Source: Dama dama
Lineage: Eukaryota; Chordata; Mammalia; Artiodactyla; Cervidae
Direction of reading: 5' to 3'
NCBI RefSeq assembly: GCF_033118175.1
Contig: NC_083704.1
Location: 49,130,501-49,194,500, forward strand
DNA: 64,000 nucleotides
In this document: in pieces, positions 9,696 through 21,085 of the stretch
Numbering within the stretch: position 1 is the first letter of the stretch
Layout of the letters: each line of letters begins with the position of its first letter
Notes under the pieces: model-generated
Told to the model about the DNA's origin: nothing
What the model saw: only the letters and a program-made list of their open reading frames with translations
The model's database searches: none
Translations under genes and position numbers: made by a program

Positions 9696-11074
9696 AAATT
9701 TGTCCCAATGGCTGCTCTGCAGAAACTGGCTAAGTGGACTCTGGGGCCCTACTGCATCACCATGCACCCCATTTTCTGAGCCTGAGTACTTGAAGGGGAT
9801 GGTGTCTGTGGCCATTCCACAATTTTCTGGTCTTCCCCTTTAAGCGCCTGATTCCTCTGGCAGTGTCAGTTGAAGTTGTGGTAACTTAGGTTTTTTTGCA
9901 GAGGGGCCCCAGTATGCTATTCTGTGTCCATGTTCTTTGCTTTATCTCATGAATGTGTATCTTAAATGTAGAGCAGTCCCCCACCCCATGTCACTGCCTG
10001 GGCTGCACTTCCTTAGACTGTGTGCTTTCTTTCCTGCTGGAGAGATTAGAAGCTGCCATTTACCTGTTTCTAATGAGGCACCAGTATGTTCTTTGCTATT
10101 GAGTTAGCTTTTGAAAAAAAGTTACCAGCCTCTGGCCACACTCTAAGGACAAGAAAGATTCAAAGTGTAAAGAACAGCACAAATTTCTACTTTCCTCAGC
10201 TGTTGCTCTTTCTTGTTAGCTAGTCTGAACATTGGCGGTTTATAATATTTGCATTGTTTGGCATTACATTGCAAAAATGATAACATATAGTAAAGCACTG
10301 ATTTAAAACTAGAATTTATCTATAGGTAAAACAAGCGGGTGTCTTGAATCCCTGACTGGTTAACTCAAGCGGAACTTTCTAGAAGTAACTGGGCAAAATT
10401 TTATTTTAAAATATTTGTTTGGAAACTGTTCTTGAATTTTGGAATCACCGTCTTTTCAGTCAGAAAGAACAAACGGTATTTCTGGCATCAATTAGTGATC
10501 TATTTGTGGTAGTCTCTCTGATATCTTTATGATTTGATAGGCTGAATCATGGAAATTCTACCCTGCCCAAGCTGATGTCTCAGAAGAAATTGGAAAATCT
10601 ACTTGAAGATGCATCAGCTTATTCCCACATTGTCTGGATCTGATAAACCCTTATGCATTTGGGGGATCAAATTACCACAATTGACTTTCCTGTGTTGCCA
10701 GTTAGTTTGCATGCTGCAAAATGGAAGCAGTTTACACTCATAAAAATGCCATCTATGAAACAGTAAAACATTATTATGTGTGCCAGCCTCTTACTTCTTT
10801 AGCTCCATTTTATTCAGAGGAGACTCATAGTCCTTGAGGGAACTGAGTTCCTAGAATCCTCAAGTATACAAGTCTGTAAGTATATCTTCCAAACTCTAAT
10901 GCCTAGCCATCCCTTCTTTTTCCTCCCTTTAAATAATTATATATTGTGCCATGGATTCTTCCTGTCCCCGAAGATATCATGGTATAGACAAGACAGACAT
11001 GTTCTTGATCCCATGGTGCCTAGATTGGGATGTGTCCTTTGCATTTACCAAGGATCTGAGTACCATCAAATAGT
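9696..11074. other. Unique intronic sequence, no gene seen
   Basis: About 1.4 kb of A+T-rich unique sequence. I see no repeat I can name and no supported coding frame or splice-flanked exon. Confidence 0.6.
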
Positions 11075-11275
11075 GTTAGTTGCTCAGTCGTGTCTGACTC
11101 TTTGTGACCCTATGGACTATAGCCCTCCAGGCTCCTCTGTCCGTGGGATTCTCCAGGCAAGAATACTGGAGTGAATTGCTATTCCCTTCTCCAGGAGATC
11201 TTCCCAACCCAGGGATCGAACCCACGTCTCCTGCATTGCAAGCAGATTCTTTACTATCTGAGCTACAGGAAAGAT
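11075..11275 (-). mobile_element. Bov-tA SINE
   Basis: Near-complete reverse-complement Bov-tA: TTGCTCAGTCGTGTCTGACT, CCAGGCTCCTCTGTCC, TTCCCTTCTCCAGG, and the tRNA-like head with AGGGATCGAACCCACGTCTC (B-box complement) ending near CTATCTGAGCTAC. Confidence 0.92.
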
Positions 11276-11597
11276 CAAATACCATAAAAATCATTTATAA
11301 AAACTTGGTTTTTTTCCTGAGAAAATTTACCTTCTCCCAAAGTGAAAAGTGAAAGTGAAGTCACTCAGTCGTGTCCGACTCTGTGCGACCCCATGGACTG
11401 TAGCCTACCAGGCTTCTCCGTCCATGGGATTTTCCAGGCAAGAATACTGGAGTGGGTTGCCATTTCCTTCTCCATAAACTATGTTCAGATTTCTAAATAA
11501 AAGGTAATTGTGTGATCTTTAAGATACTTTAAGCCTATGAGATGGAATATTCTAATGACATTACATATAATATTTTTGAAATATAGTTAGAGGTGGT
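11276..11597 (-). mobile_element. BovA-type SINE fragment (11345-11474) with short unique flanks
   Basis: The element core at 11345-11474 begins AGTGAAAGTGAAGTCACTCA and runs through CGTGTCCGACTC and GGGTTGCCATTTCCTTCTCC, i.e. a BovA unit in reverse complement without the tRNA head. The CCTTCTCC just left of it is repeated at its right end. The rest of the interval is unique A+T-rich sequence. Confidence 0.8.
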
Positions 11598-12575
11598 AAT
11601 ACTAGACCACCTTACCTGACTCCTGAGAAGCCTGTATACAGGTCAAGAAGCAACAGTTAGAAGCGGACATGGATCAAAATTGGGAAAGGAGTACGTCAAG
11701 GCTGTATATGGTCACCCTGTTTATTTAACTTATATGCAGAGTACATCATGTGAAATGCCAGACAGGATGAATCACAAGCTGGAATCAAGATTTCCAGGAG
11801 TAATATCAATAACCTCAGATATGCAGGTGACACCATCTTAATGGCAGATAGTGAAGAGGAACTGAAGAGCCTCTTGATGAGGGTGAAAGAAGAGAGTGAA
11901 AAAGATGACTTGAAACTCAGCATTCAAAAAACTAAGATCATGGCCTCCAGTCTCATCACTTCATGGCAAATAGATGCGCAAACAATGGAAACAGTGGCAG
12001 ACTTTATTTTTCTTGACTGCAGCCATGAAATTAAAAGACACTTGCTTCTTGGAAGAAAAACTGTGACAAACCTAGATAGCGTATTAAAAAGCAGAGACAT
12101 CACTTTGCTGACAAAGTTCTATATAGTCAAAGTTATGGTTTTTCTAGTAGTCGTGTATGGATGTAAGAGTTGGACCATGAAGAAGGCTGAACACTGAAGA
12201 ATTGATGCTTTAGAACTGTGGTGTTGGAGAATAATCTTGAGAGTCCCTTGGACTGCAAGGAGATCCAACCAGTTGATCATATAAGAAATCAATACCCTGA
12301 TTATTCATTGGAAGGACTGATGCTGAAACTCTGTTAACTCTGATTAATTTTGACCACCTGATGCGAAAAGCTGACGCAGTGGAAAAGACCCTGAGGCTGA
12401 GAAAGATTGAGGGCATGAGGAGAAGGGGACGTCAGAGGATGAGATGTTTGGATGGCATAATCAACCCAATGGAGATGAGTTTGAGCAAACTCTGGGATTT
12501 GGTGATGGACAGGGAAGCCTGGTGTGCTGCAGCCCATAGGGTTGCAAAGAGTCAGACACAACTGAGCAACTGAAC
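11598..12575 (+). mobile_element. BovB LINE 3' fragment, degenerate
   Basis: About 980 bp of BovB in sense orientation, starting at the ACCACCTTACCTGACTCCTG segment of the reverse-transcriptase domain and ending with the normal BovB tail (GACACAACTGAGCAACTGAA). The frame is open in pieces: MADSEEELKSLLMRVKEESE and similar blocks are visible at 11841-12197, but stops, a shift and a missing segment before the DCSHEIKR block show it is dead. It looks older than the copy at 12962. Confidence 0.93.
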
Positions 12576-12599
12576 ACCACCACTGCCAACCTCAGGACA

Positions 12600-12961
12600 T
12601 AATGTTAAATGAAAAAGGCAGAATATAAGGTTAATATTACATGATCTCATTTTTATTTTATAAATAGCTACAGAGATATAAGCAGATTTGTAAATACTTT
12701 GAAAAATTATAAAATGCATAGACAAGAGGTTGAGTGTAAGTACAGAAAAATGTTAATAGTTATTATGTGGGGGTCGGAGCATATGTCTTTTAATTTAATA
12801 ATCCTGGTGTGCTGCAGTCCATGGGGTTGCAAAGACTCAGGCTTGACTGAGTGACTGAACAACAACAAGGGGCATAGTGATTACATTTTTGTCTTAAACT
12901 ATTCTGCATTTTTCCTATTTTCAAAAATAATACATATTAATTTAATAATCAGGGGATAATG
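12600..12961 (+). mobile_element. Old L1 3'UTR-like remnant with a short nested BovB tail
   Basis: The TACATGATCTCATTTTTATT stretch and the later TTTTTCCTATTTTCAAAAAT look like an old L1 3' end. Within it, 12808-12868 is a ~60-bp BovB 3' tail (GTGTGCTGCAGTCCATGGGG, then GACTGAGTGACTGAAC). The L1 assignment is tentative; the BovB tail is clear. Confidence 0.5.
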
Positions 12962-14272
12962 TTGTTCAAATTACTGCACAATTGCACTCATCTCACATGC
13001 TAGTAAAGTAATGCTCAAAATTCTCCAAGCCAGGCTTCAGTAGTACATGAACCGAGAACTTTCAGATGTTCAAGCTGGTTTTAGAAAAGGCAGAGGAACC
13101 AGAGATCAAATTGCCAATATCCGCTGGATCATTGAAAAAACAAGAGAGATCCAGAAAAACATCTCTTTCTGCTTTATTGACTATGCCAAAGCCTTCGACT
13201 GTGTGGATCACAATAAACTGTGGAAAATTCTGCAGGAGATGGGAATACCAGACCACCTGACCTGCCTCTTGAGAAACCTGTATGCAGGTCAGGAAGCAAC
13301 AGTTAGAACTGGACATGGAACAACAGAGTGGGTCCAAATAGGAAAAGGAGTACGTCAAGGCTGTATATTGTCACCCTGCTTATTTAACTTATATGCAGAG
13401 TACATTATGAGAAACGCTGGGCTGGAAGAAGCACAAGCTGAAATTAAGATTGCTGGAAGAAATATCACTAACCTCAGTTATGCAGATGACACCACCCTTA
13501 TGGCAGAAAGTGAAGAGGAACTAAAAAGCCTCTTGATGAAAGTGAAAGAGGAGAGTGAAAAAGTTGGCTTAAAGCTCAACATTCAGAAAAGTAAGATCAT
13601 GGCAACTGGTCCCATCACTTCATGGGAAATAGATGGGGAGACAGTGGAAACAGTGTCAGACTTTATTTTTTTGGGCTCCAAAATCATTGCAGATGGTGAC
13701 TGCAGCCATGAAATTAAAAGATGCTTACTCCTTGGAAGGAAAGTTATGACCAATCTAGATAGCATATTAAAAAGCAGAGACATTACTTTGTCAACAAAGG
13801 TCCGTCTGGTCAAGGCTATGGTTTTTCCAGTGGTCATGTATGGATGTGAGAGTTGGACTGTGAAGAAAGCTGAGCTCTGAAAAATTGATGCTTTTGAACT
13901 GTGGTGTTGGAGAAGACTCTTGAGAGTCCCTTGGACTGCAAGGAGATCCAACCAGTCCATCCTGAAGGAGATAAGTTCTGGGTGTTCATTGGAAGGACTG
14001 ATGCTGAAGCTGAAACTCCAATACTTTGGCCACCTCATGTGAAGAGTTGACTCATTGGAAAAGACCCTGATGCTGGGAGGGATTGGGGACAGGAGGAGAA
14101 GGGGACGACAGAGGATGAGATGGCTGGATGGCATCACCGACTCGATGGGCATGAGTTTGAGTAGACTCCGGGAGTTTGTGATGGACAGGGAGGCCTGGCA
14201 TGCTGCGATTCATGGGGTCTCAGAGAGTCGGACACGACTGAGCAATTGAACTGAACTGAACTGAACTAATGT
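12962..14272 (+). mobile_element. BovB LINE, 3' 1.3 kb, relatively well preserved
   Basis: A 5'-truncated BovB beginning near TTCAAATTACTGCACAATTG and ending with the full tail and a (TGAAC)n run at about 14250-14270. It contains most of the reverse-transcriptase palm (see 13047-13880) and the downstream C-terminal region. It is the best-preserved BovB in the window and lies ~390 bp after another BovB in the same orientation. Confidence 0.95.
13047..13880 (+). pseudogene. BovB reverse transcriptase fragment (277-codon open segment)
   Basis: Open reading segment from the RTE-clade BovB polyprotein, which normally joins an endonuclease and a reverse transcriptase. Visible RT motifs: QAGFRKGRGTRDQI (fingers), FIDYAKAFDCVDHN (motif A with the catalytic Asp), GKGVRQGCILSPCLFNLY (motif B) and SYADDTTLMAES (motif C, YADD). 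Thumb-like sequence follows up to YGCESWTVKKAEL. The ATG is not a natural start: a TAG sits two codons upstream where family members read through. The frame ends at a TGA inside the family's conserved KKAE-RRIDAFE region. The endonuclease is missing, so it is inactive. Confidence 0.92.
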
Positions 14273-15185
14273 TGTTGAAAATAATCCCAGTCTGAAATCT
14301 CTATGAAATAGACATTTTATTGCTATAGAGATTCCTGCACCAAACATTTTGAGAAGTTTTTTAATAACAGAACAGCAACTGATAATTCTCTTGTCTGCCA
14401 TTTCTCATATTCTAAATGCTTTACCTCCCTCTTTCAAATCACCCTTTATTTTGCTTCTCTCTATCCATTTCTTCTGGTTATTTGGCTAGATTATTATTGG
14501 TGTGTGGGAGAAATTATAATAAAAGTATAGGCTGACTTATCTGTGTTGCATCTATGTAAATAACAGTGTAGGCAAGAACTTAGATATGTTAAAAGTGGTG
14601 AAATTAAGTGAAGATCTGTATGATGTGAAAATCCATTTGTGGTGCCTTTGAAGGTGTACTGTGGTATTGATACACTGTTCATGAAAGGGGGAAGAAGACT
14701 GCTAGAGGATTCTGGAATGCCATTGAATGAAAAGTTGGGACCTCAAGAAGAGTTCTGGATTTGGTAGTGTTTTTGTGTGTGTGTGTTACAAAGTCTGCCT
14801 ATACATGTGCTATGAGTATTTTTTTGTACTTAGAAAATTATGTCATTTATTTTGGGGATCAAATGATGTGTACAATAGTGCATAATAGTACTAGTTTTAA
14901 ATACTGTTATAATAGATATGAAATCATTTCACTCATTATCACCATCATCAATGTGTCCTAAAAGTATAGTCACTATCCCGAGGTCCTTAGTAATAATGCT
15001 AATGATGATAACACACCTAACATGTCTTGGGTCCTTAGTATGTGTCAGATTCTATGCCAAGGTCTTCTTAATATATTAACTTTTGAAATGTTGTGTCTTT
15101 GGAAAGGTGTCTTTATCCTTGGAAAAAGTGGGAACTACTTGGGTTGAGAATGTCAGTGTAAATTGTAGGGCCCCAAAACTTTGGA

Positions 15186-15410
15186 GGCAGTGTAGTTTTA
15201 TGGGTTAAAACTTGAATGCTCGTGTCAGGAAGACCTGGGTTCAAACCCTGTCTCTACCTTTTTCTGACTTTGTGACTTTGGGAAAGTTATTTAGCATTCC
15301 TTGATTCCTTTCGCCATTTGTAAAACAGAAATAATTGGTACAAGATTAAATAATACAGACAAAATCCTTAGCAGTGCCTGACAAAAAGAGAGGGCTCAAT
15401 AATGATGCCT
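15186..15410 (+). mobile_element. MIR SINE
   Basis: Sense MIR with recognisable parts: GACCTGGGTTCAAACCCTG (B-box region), TGACTTTGTGACTTTGGGAA, CCATTTGTAAAACAGAAATA, and an end resembling GCAGTGCCTGACAAAAAG followed by GGCTCAATAATG. Confidence 0.8.
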
Positions 15411-16764
15411 GTTTTCATAACGAGCTTATAGTCACAGGTTAACTTGGAAAAAAGACCAATGAGTGGCATTTACTCTAAGACATCACATATGTGGGGTGCT
15501 TTTTTTGGGGGGGGTTGAGTTGAGTCTTGTGGCAGGAAAAAGGAGATGAAATTTGTTCAATATTTGAACTTTTCAAACCTTGACCCAAGTTAAAATTTGG
15601 TAAGGAAGGAGATCAATTCAAGGGACAGCTAAACAGAATTAGACAAATAACTTGAGGTACTACCGTCACCTGCTGTTGGTTTTCCATACCTGTTGTAGTT
15701 GTTGCCCTGCGCTCTCCTTTGGGAACACAAATGGATTTGTTTTCTTGAGTGAGTGTTCCCTCTGCTTTAGTCTGGGTCTTGGCATCTCTTGCATCTGGCC
15801 TTGTGACCTGATGGTAGTTTTGGTGACCATGCCCACAGCTGGCAAGACTGTTGTTATTTTAATGCTTTTAAATAGTCTGTCTGAACCACAGCCCTTGGAT
15901 ACCAAGAATCAACATTGTAAAAAGATAATGGGCCCTAATGATGTGGGTTGTTAGGTGGTTAGTTGAGTTACAGAGGGTCTTGCTCTTGGGCCAGAGTTTG
16001 GAGAGACATTAATCAGATGCTGGAGTAATTGGGATCTTGCTCAGAATGCAATGTTCTCCAGTGACTCATGTTGTGAAAAGATACTGCCCTTTTCTAAGAG
16101 AGCACCCTGAACACAGGGATGAGAATTTGGAGATGGTCTTAATAGGGAAAATTTTCACAGTAATTGTAAGTATTGTCATACACAATTATGGAACACAGGC
16201 TCCTACTTGCTCTAATCGAGTATTTAGTTACCTGTGCACAGAAAAATAAAATCTGAGAGAATATGACCTTGTTACTATATTTCCCTGCTAATTTCTTCAG
16301 TTAAGAAGATGTTGATGTCCCGATGGCAGATAATTAGGGGGATTGGGTCTATTTTATGTTGTTCTAAGACATGAGGATTCTATACAAGACTAACAGTTAC
16401 GTTAAAATAAGCAGTTTTTTTTTTTTTTTTTTTTATGACGTGTTAAAAGAATTTATGTGAAAATACTTTTGAAAAACAATTCAAAGACAACCTGAATCCA
16501 ACTTCTTGGCTTCATAATGAGACACACGCACACACACTATTCTTCAAAAAACCTTTTGTTGCTAATTATAAGTGACTCTGTTGGGGGCAATGTTATGTTG
16601 TATTGATGTAATTGGAAGATTTTTCAGTGTTTTCTAAGTGTGCATCTAATTAAATGTGTGTGTCCCATTAAAAACTTCAGGGGAATTAATTGCAAATGTT
16701 TGTGTGTCTCTTATTGAAATTGAGACCTTAAATAGAGTTAGCAGAGCAAAAGTAAAAATTAAAT

Positions 16765-16885
16765 CATGCATACAGGCAACAAATATGTTTTGAATGCCTG
16801 TTCTGTGCCAGGCCCCATGTTGGGAGATGGGGTACACTGGTGTGAGCAAGGCAAACAACTCCTGCCCTTATGCAACTTAGAGCAG
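16765..16885 (+). mobile_element. L2-type remnant
   Basis: Contains GAATGCCTGTTCTGTGCCAG, then GGGTACACTGGTGTGAGCAA and CTCCTGCCCTTATGCAACTT, the L2 3'-region signature. Confidence 0.65.
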
Positions 16886-18625
16886 CCCGACTAATACACA
16901 CAAGGCTGCCTTGAGAGTTTCCCCAAGACAATAAAAAATAACTCCCATCAGGTCTCTATACAAGGTTGTTCTTTGGGTTAACCTATAAGCTTGTTATGAG
17001 ATGGCATTTGCTTAGCACTTCCAAATTCATTTTAAACATTATAATTCCTGTTCCCAAGGTTTCAGTTTATCCTTTGTGTTTTCTGTTTTTAATATGCTTT
17101 CTTTCTTTCTTTTTTTTTTTTTGTGGGATTGGTGGTGGGGAGAGTAGTCGCAAAGTAATTGGAATGAATCAGGGGATGCTCAGTCCCTGATCTGTCATAA
17201 ACACAATATGGATAGGGGAATGTGCCTTTTCAACAAATCTGGAACATTTTCAGTTTGTATTTTATTTATTAAGTCATTTAAGAAAATACTTTATGTAGAT
17301 TCTAAATAAATGGTTGTAAAATTATACATAATTAGAGAGTATACCGTAATTTGATAATTGGGCTATTCTCACGTAAGAAATAATCCTTCCTTTTGTCCTA
17401 ATTAGGATGAGTAGGATTTAATTGTACCCCTTTTAAGCCAGAGGTCAAAAACTACAAAAGTGATCAGAAAAATCTGGCCCCCTCCATCTTCCACAAACAA
17501 CTCTTACAGTTACTTAAGGTCAGAAGCTATCAGGCCACTGTCCTTCTCTCAGGAACTTAATGATAGTTTAATCAAGCCGGGGAGATGCTGGTGATTCCAT
17601 TCTTGATAGACTCTGATAACCTGGTAATGGGCAGAAATGTTTTCTCAAAGAGGTTGAGGTTTCAGCTGCACAAAGAAACGTCTCTCAGGAAATGTGAGCC
17701 CAGGTGCAGTACAGACTTGTGTTTTGCCCAAGGTCTGTCTGAGCTGGAAGGCCCCAGAATCCTTGGACTTAAGACATGTGTGATTTCAATGTCAGTGGTT
17801 GTGGAATGTGTTTTATTTTTCCAAAGCAATTAGTAGCACAGACTTGGCTGCCTTTTAAATGTTTGAGTTTAGAGATGCTCAGAATTCTCTATTATGGTTG
17901 CCAACTGTCCTTTCTTCTAGTTTGCAGTACAATCATATATGAGTTCCTCAACTAGGACATTTTGGGAGGCTTTATAGAGGTACAAAATCATTATAATCAG
18001 ATTTTGTCAATTTACTGTTATAGCTATTTATAAGGGTGTATAATATGTTTTCAATAATTAAGAAAAACCAATTTTCATCCTCAACATGTGACATTTTTAT
18101 ATCCCCCTAAAATGCACTGCAGTTCATGGGTAAGGTAACTTAAGGCTTTCAAAATGGAAAACTGAGTTTTCACCTGAGGACATTCTTGGTTACAAGTGGT
18201 TATTAGGGAAAGGGATTGCAGACTTCAGATAGTGCCAGCAGGCTAAATCCTCCTGCTCCACTCAAATGTCTTGTGGTATTCTTCCTAATAGTGGAATACA
18301 AAGATGGCCAAACCAATATTCTGATGGCTGTTTTGATCCAGGGGTTGGAAGAAGTTATGTTTTTGCAATTTGATTCTAAGTTAATGGCAACATTTGCTTC
18401 TTGTGTAGCCAAGCATGTTAATAAAGCACCCTTTCTGAAACTGGTCCAGAGAACTGCCTTCCAGAAGCAAAGAGGAATTCTCTAGAAACACATTAAGACT
18501 TTATGCTTCTAGTGTTGTAAAGAAGTTGTTCCATAAGAACTAATTTTTTGTGCATAAGAGTATATTTTTAACTCTTTATTCTTTGCTGATAGCAAAATGT
18601 ATGTACCTGATGGTTACCTAGTGTC

Positions 18626-18628
<3 letters not shown>

Positions 18629-18657
<29 letters not shown>
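18629..18657. repeat. (GT)n microsatellite
   Basis: About 14 uninterrupted GT units; probably length-polymorphic. Confidence 0.97.
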
Positions 18658-18659
<2 letters not shown>

Positions 18660-18980
18660 AATTGAAGTCACTTAACAGCCTGGGTTTCTACTTAGGGTGT
18701 AGCCTGTTGTACCCACTGAGGTGAATGGCTTTGATCATTCCTCCCCTGGTGGCAGAGTTGTGTCTGTACAGATAGATAGATTATGGAGTGCTGGGAAGGG
18801 ATACTTAGCTAGGTTTGTGTTTTAGGAGATGTTTCGAATTGCGTTGTTCTTTTTTTCACTAATTCTAATCCTAGTTCCTTAAAAAAGAGAAGAAAATTAT
18901 GGAAAATGGGTTTGGGTCATGCTGACTTCTTGCACTCCCGGAGTAAAGTTTTGGTTAATATACAGTTCTCTTGAGAAGAC

Positions 18981-18988
18981 TGACGTCA
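18981..18988. promoter_or_regulatory. Palindromic CRE (TGACGTCA)
   Basis: A perfect full cAMP-response element with an AP-1-like ATGACTC at 18991-18997. The location is a unique intron segment of a neuronal gene. Function is inferred from the motif alone. Confidence 0.3.
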
Positions 18989-20339
18989 AAATGACTCCAC
19001 CCCATGTTTTTTAAGTAAAAAAAAGAATGAGCATTGTCATATAGTTCATATAATAAATAATGATAAGCCTACAAATAATAAACTTCCATGAGCGAAGTCT
19101 GTACTGGGAACAGAAAGGACACAGAGGGATTGGTAATTCTGTTCACTTGATACATGCTAGATGGTTTGCTGAATTTAATTCTTGAGGCATCCAGTCAAGG
19201 TTTTGTAAGGAGAGCTGAACTGGGTGTTAGTGAGATGCTAGTGAAGAGAGGGTGAGGAGAGAAGGGAAAACTAGATAGAAGGACTGAGGAGAGTTTAGGT
19301 GAAAAGGAATATGGCAGCAAGAGTGACAGGAGTTCTGTCAGATTCGGTGGTGTATCTGAGGGTTGCTGAGCACAATGAGATTACATGATAAGGCATTTAG
19401 CACAGCCCCTGGTACACAGTAAATCCCCATTAAATGGCACCTTAAAAATAAAAGCTGCTTCCAGTGATGTGCTAGTAAAGGTTTAACAACAGGCTCTTAG
19501 AAGGGAGGGGAACCCCTGATTTGTTGCCTTTGCATATTTCTGTGGTGTAATTATGCTCGCTATGACTGATTTTAAGCTTCTGATACAATGTCTTTGAACT
19601 CAGAATTGGGAATAGGTGCACCATCAGCTCTCCCAAACTGGAGCAAGCTGGTTCCAGCACTCCTTTGACTCCTTTCCTCTTGTATGCGATGCTTGAGGTC
19701 TTTGCATTCCTTTTTATTTTCTTTTTTTATATCTGAAGGTTATTTTCCTCAAGTCACCCTAGCCTAAGCAGCAGAAAATCAACTCAGTTACTAAAAGACA
19801 AATGGTGTCAATGTGACATATATTATTGGAAATAATGGCTAAGCTCCGGGGTATGAATTTTGCTTGCGGAAATTTCTGGACTCACATCTTTGGCCAAGAG
19901 CCTGTTAGAGTTTTAGACAGGAGAATAAGAATGGTTTTTGATTCCTGGGCTGAGTGAGGGTGGCCCTGGTGGGAGGAACTGACTAATGTGAGTTGTTAGA
20001 GCTTGGAGAAAAGTAAGAGCTGGGGGGCGGGGAGGATATTTTTGTTAGCAAAAAGATACTAAGTCTTTTTCAGTTTTTTTTTTTTTTCCTGATGAGGATT
20101 TGAGTAGGCAAAATGCGTGGGAAAGAAGAGAACAGTCTAGAATTCTGTGTAATAGAGGAAAGTAGAAAATGAGGATGGAGCAGTCCTTAAACCTACTTGC
20201 AATTGGAATGTCATGGAGAAAGAGTAATAAGGATGAGGAAGAACCTTATTCACAGTTGCTCACCTAATATGCTGGCGCTGAGTGACATACAGGGCATATT
20301 GTTCTTTTCCTTGCAGCAACCTTGAGAGATAGATACCCA

Positions 20340-21085
20340 ATCAAGTTGGAAATTTAGAAATTATCCTTGATTGTTCCTCTCACCCACTGCATCCTATTTG
20401 TAACCAAATCCTGATGACTATACCTGCACTTATATTTCACAGCCATTTGACTCCTCTCTGTGTCCCCATCTAACCCCCTGGTATAGGCCACTATCATCGT
20501 TCACTTCTTATCTGATATCCTTAAGTTCATAGTTTCTCCTTCATTCCTTTTCTACATGGCAGCAAAAATGATACTCTTAAAAGTTCATGTTATTCTCTTG
20601 CTTAAAAGCCTTTCATAGCTCTTTATGACATTTACAGTGAAGTCTAAACTCCTTCCTATGATATAGTCTTTATTAACGATGCCCCTTGCTTTCTAAGCTC
20701 CAGAATACTGATCTGTCAGTTTTTTAAGCATTCGCTATCTTTTCTTTGCCTTTGTCTAAAATCCCATTCTCTCCACTTCCCTTTCCTCTGTTGGGTTCTT
20801 CCTCATTCTTGAGGTCTTTGTTTAAATGCCACTTATTAAGAGAAGGCTTCTTTGATCTTGTAATTCAAAGAGATCCTACTTCTTTTCTAATACTCTCTCT
20901 CTCTGCACCCTGTTTCCTTCTTAGCATTGTCTATTTAATTTTTAAAATGTGCTTCTTTAGCTTTCTTGCCCCCAGACCATGGGTGGATACTATGTCTCTC
21001 TTGTTTATCATGGTTTCTTCAGTGCCCGGCACTGTGCCTGTCATATAGTATATGCTTGATAAACATCTGCTGAATGAATAATGAA
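20340..21085 (+). mobile_element. L2 LINE fragment
   Basis: Sense L2: pieces such as ATTCCTTTTCTACATGGCAG, GTGAAGTCTAAACTCCTTCC and CTTCTTTGATCTTGTAATTC, then the 3' end GTGCCCGGCACTGTGCCTGT and ATAAACATCTGCTGAATGAA. Old, with no intact frame. Confidence 0.8.

Larger units (their letters stand above)
14273..20339. other. Unique intronic sequence with scattered ancient repeats
   Basis: No gene is supported across this 6 kb. It holds a MIR at 15186-15410, an L2 fragment near 16765-16880, poly(T) runs at about 16413-16434 and 17109-17122, a (GT)n run at 18629-18657, a palindromic CRE at 18981-18988 and a MIR/L2 3' end at about 19375-19440. Short frames such as those near 15652-15954 and 17585-17833 have no family resemblance or splice context. 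Confidence 0.6.

Noticed and set aside
13062..14152. Minus-strand frames of 98 and 189 codons
   Set aside because: Antisense shadows of the BovB reverse-transcriptase region.
18629..18657. Possible CRISPR-like or other spaced repeat
   Set aside because: Simple dinucleotide run; the window has no spaced direct-repeat array.
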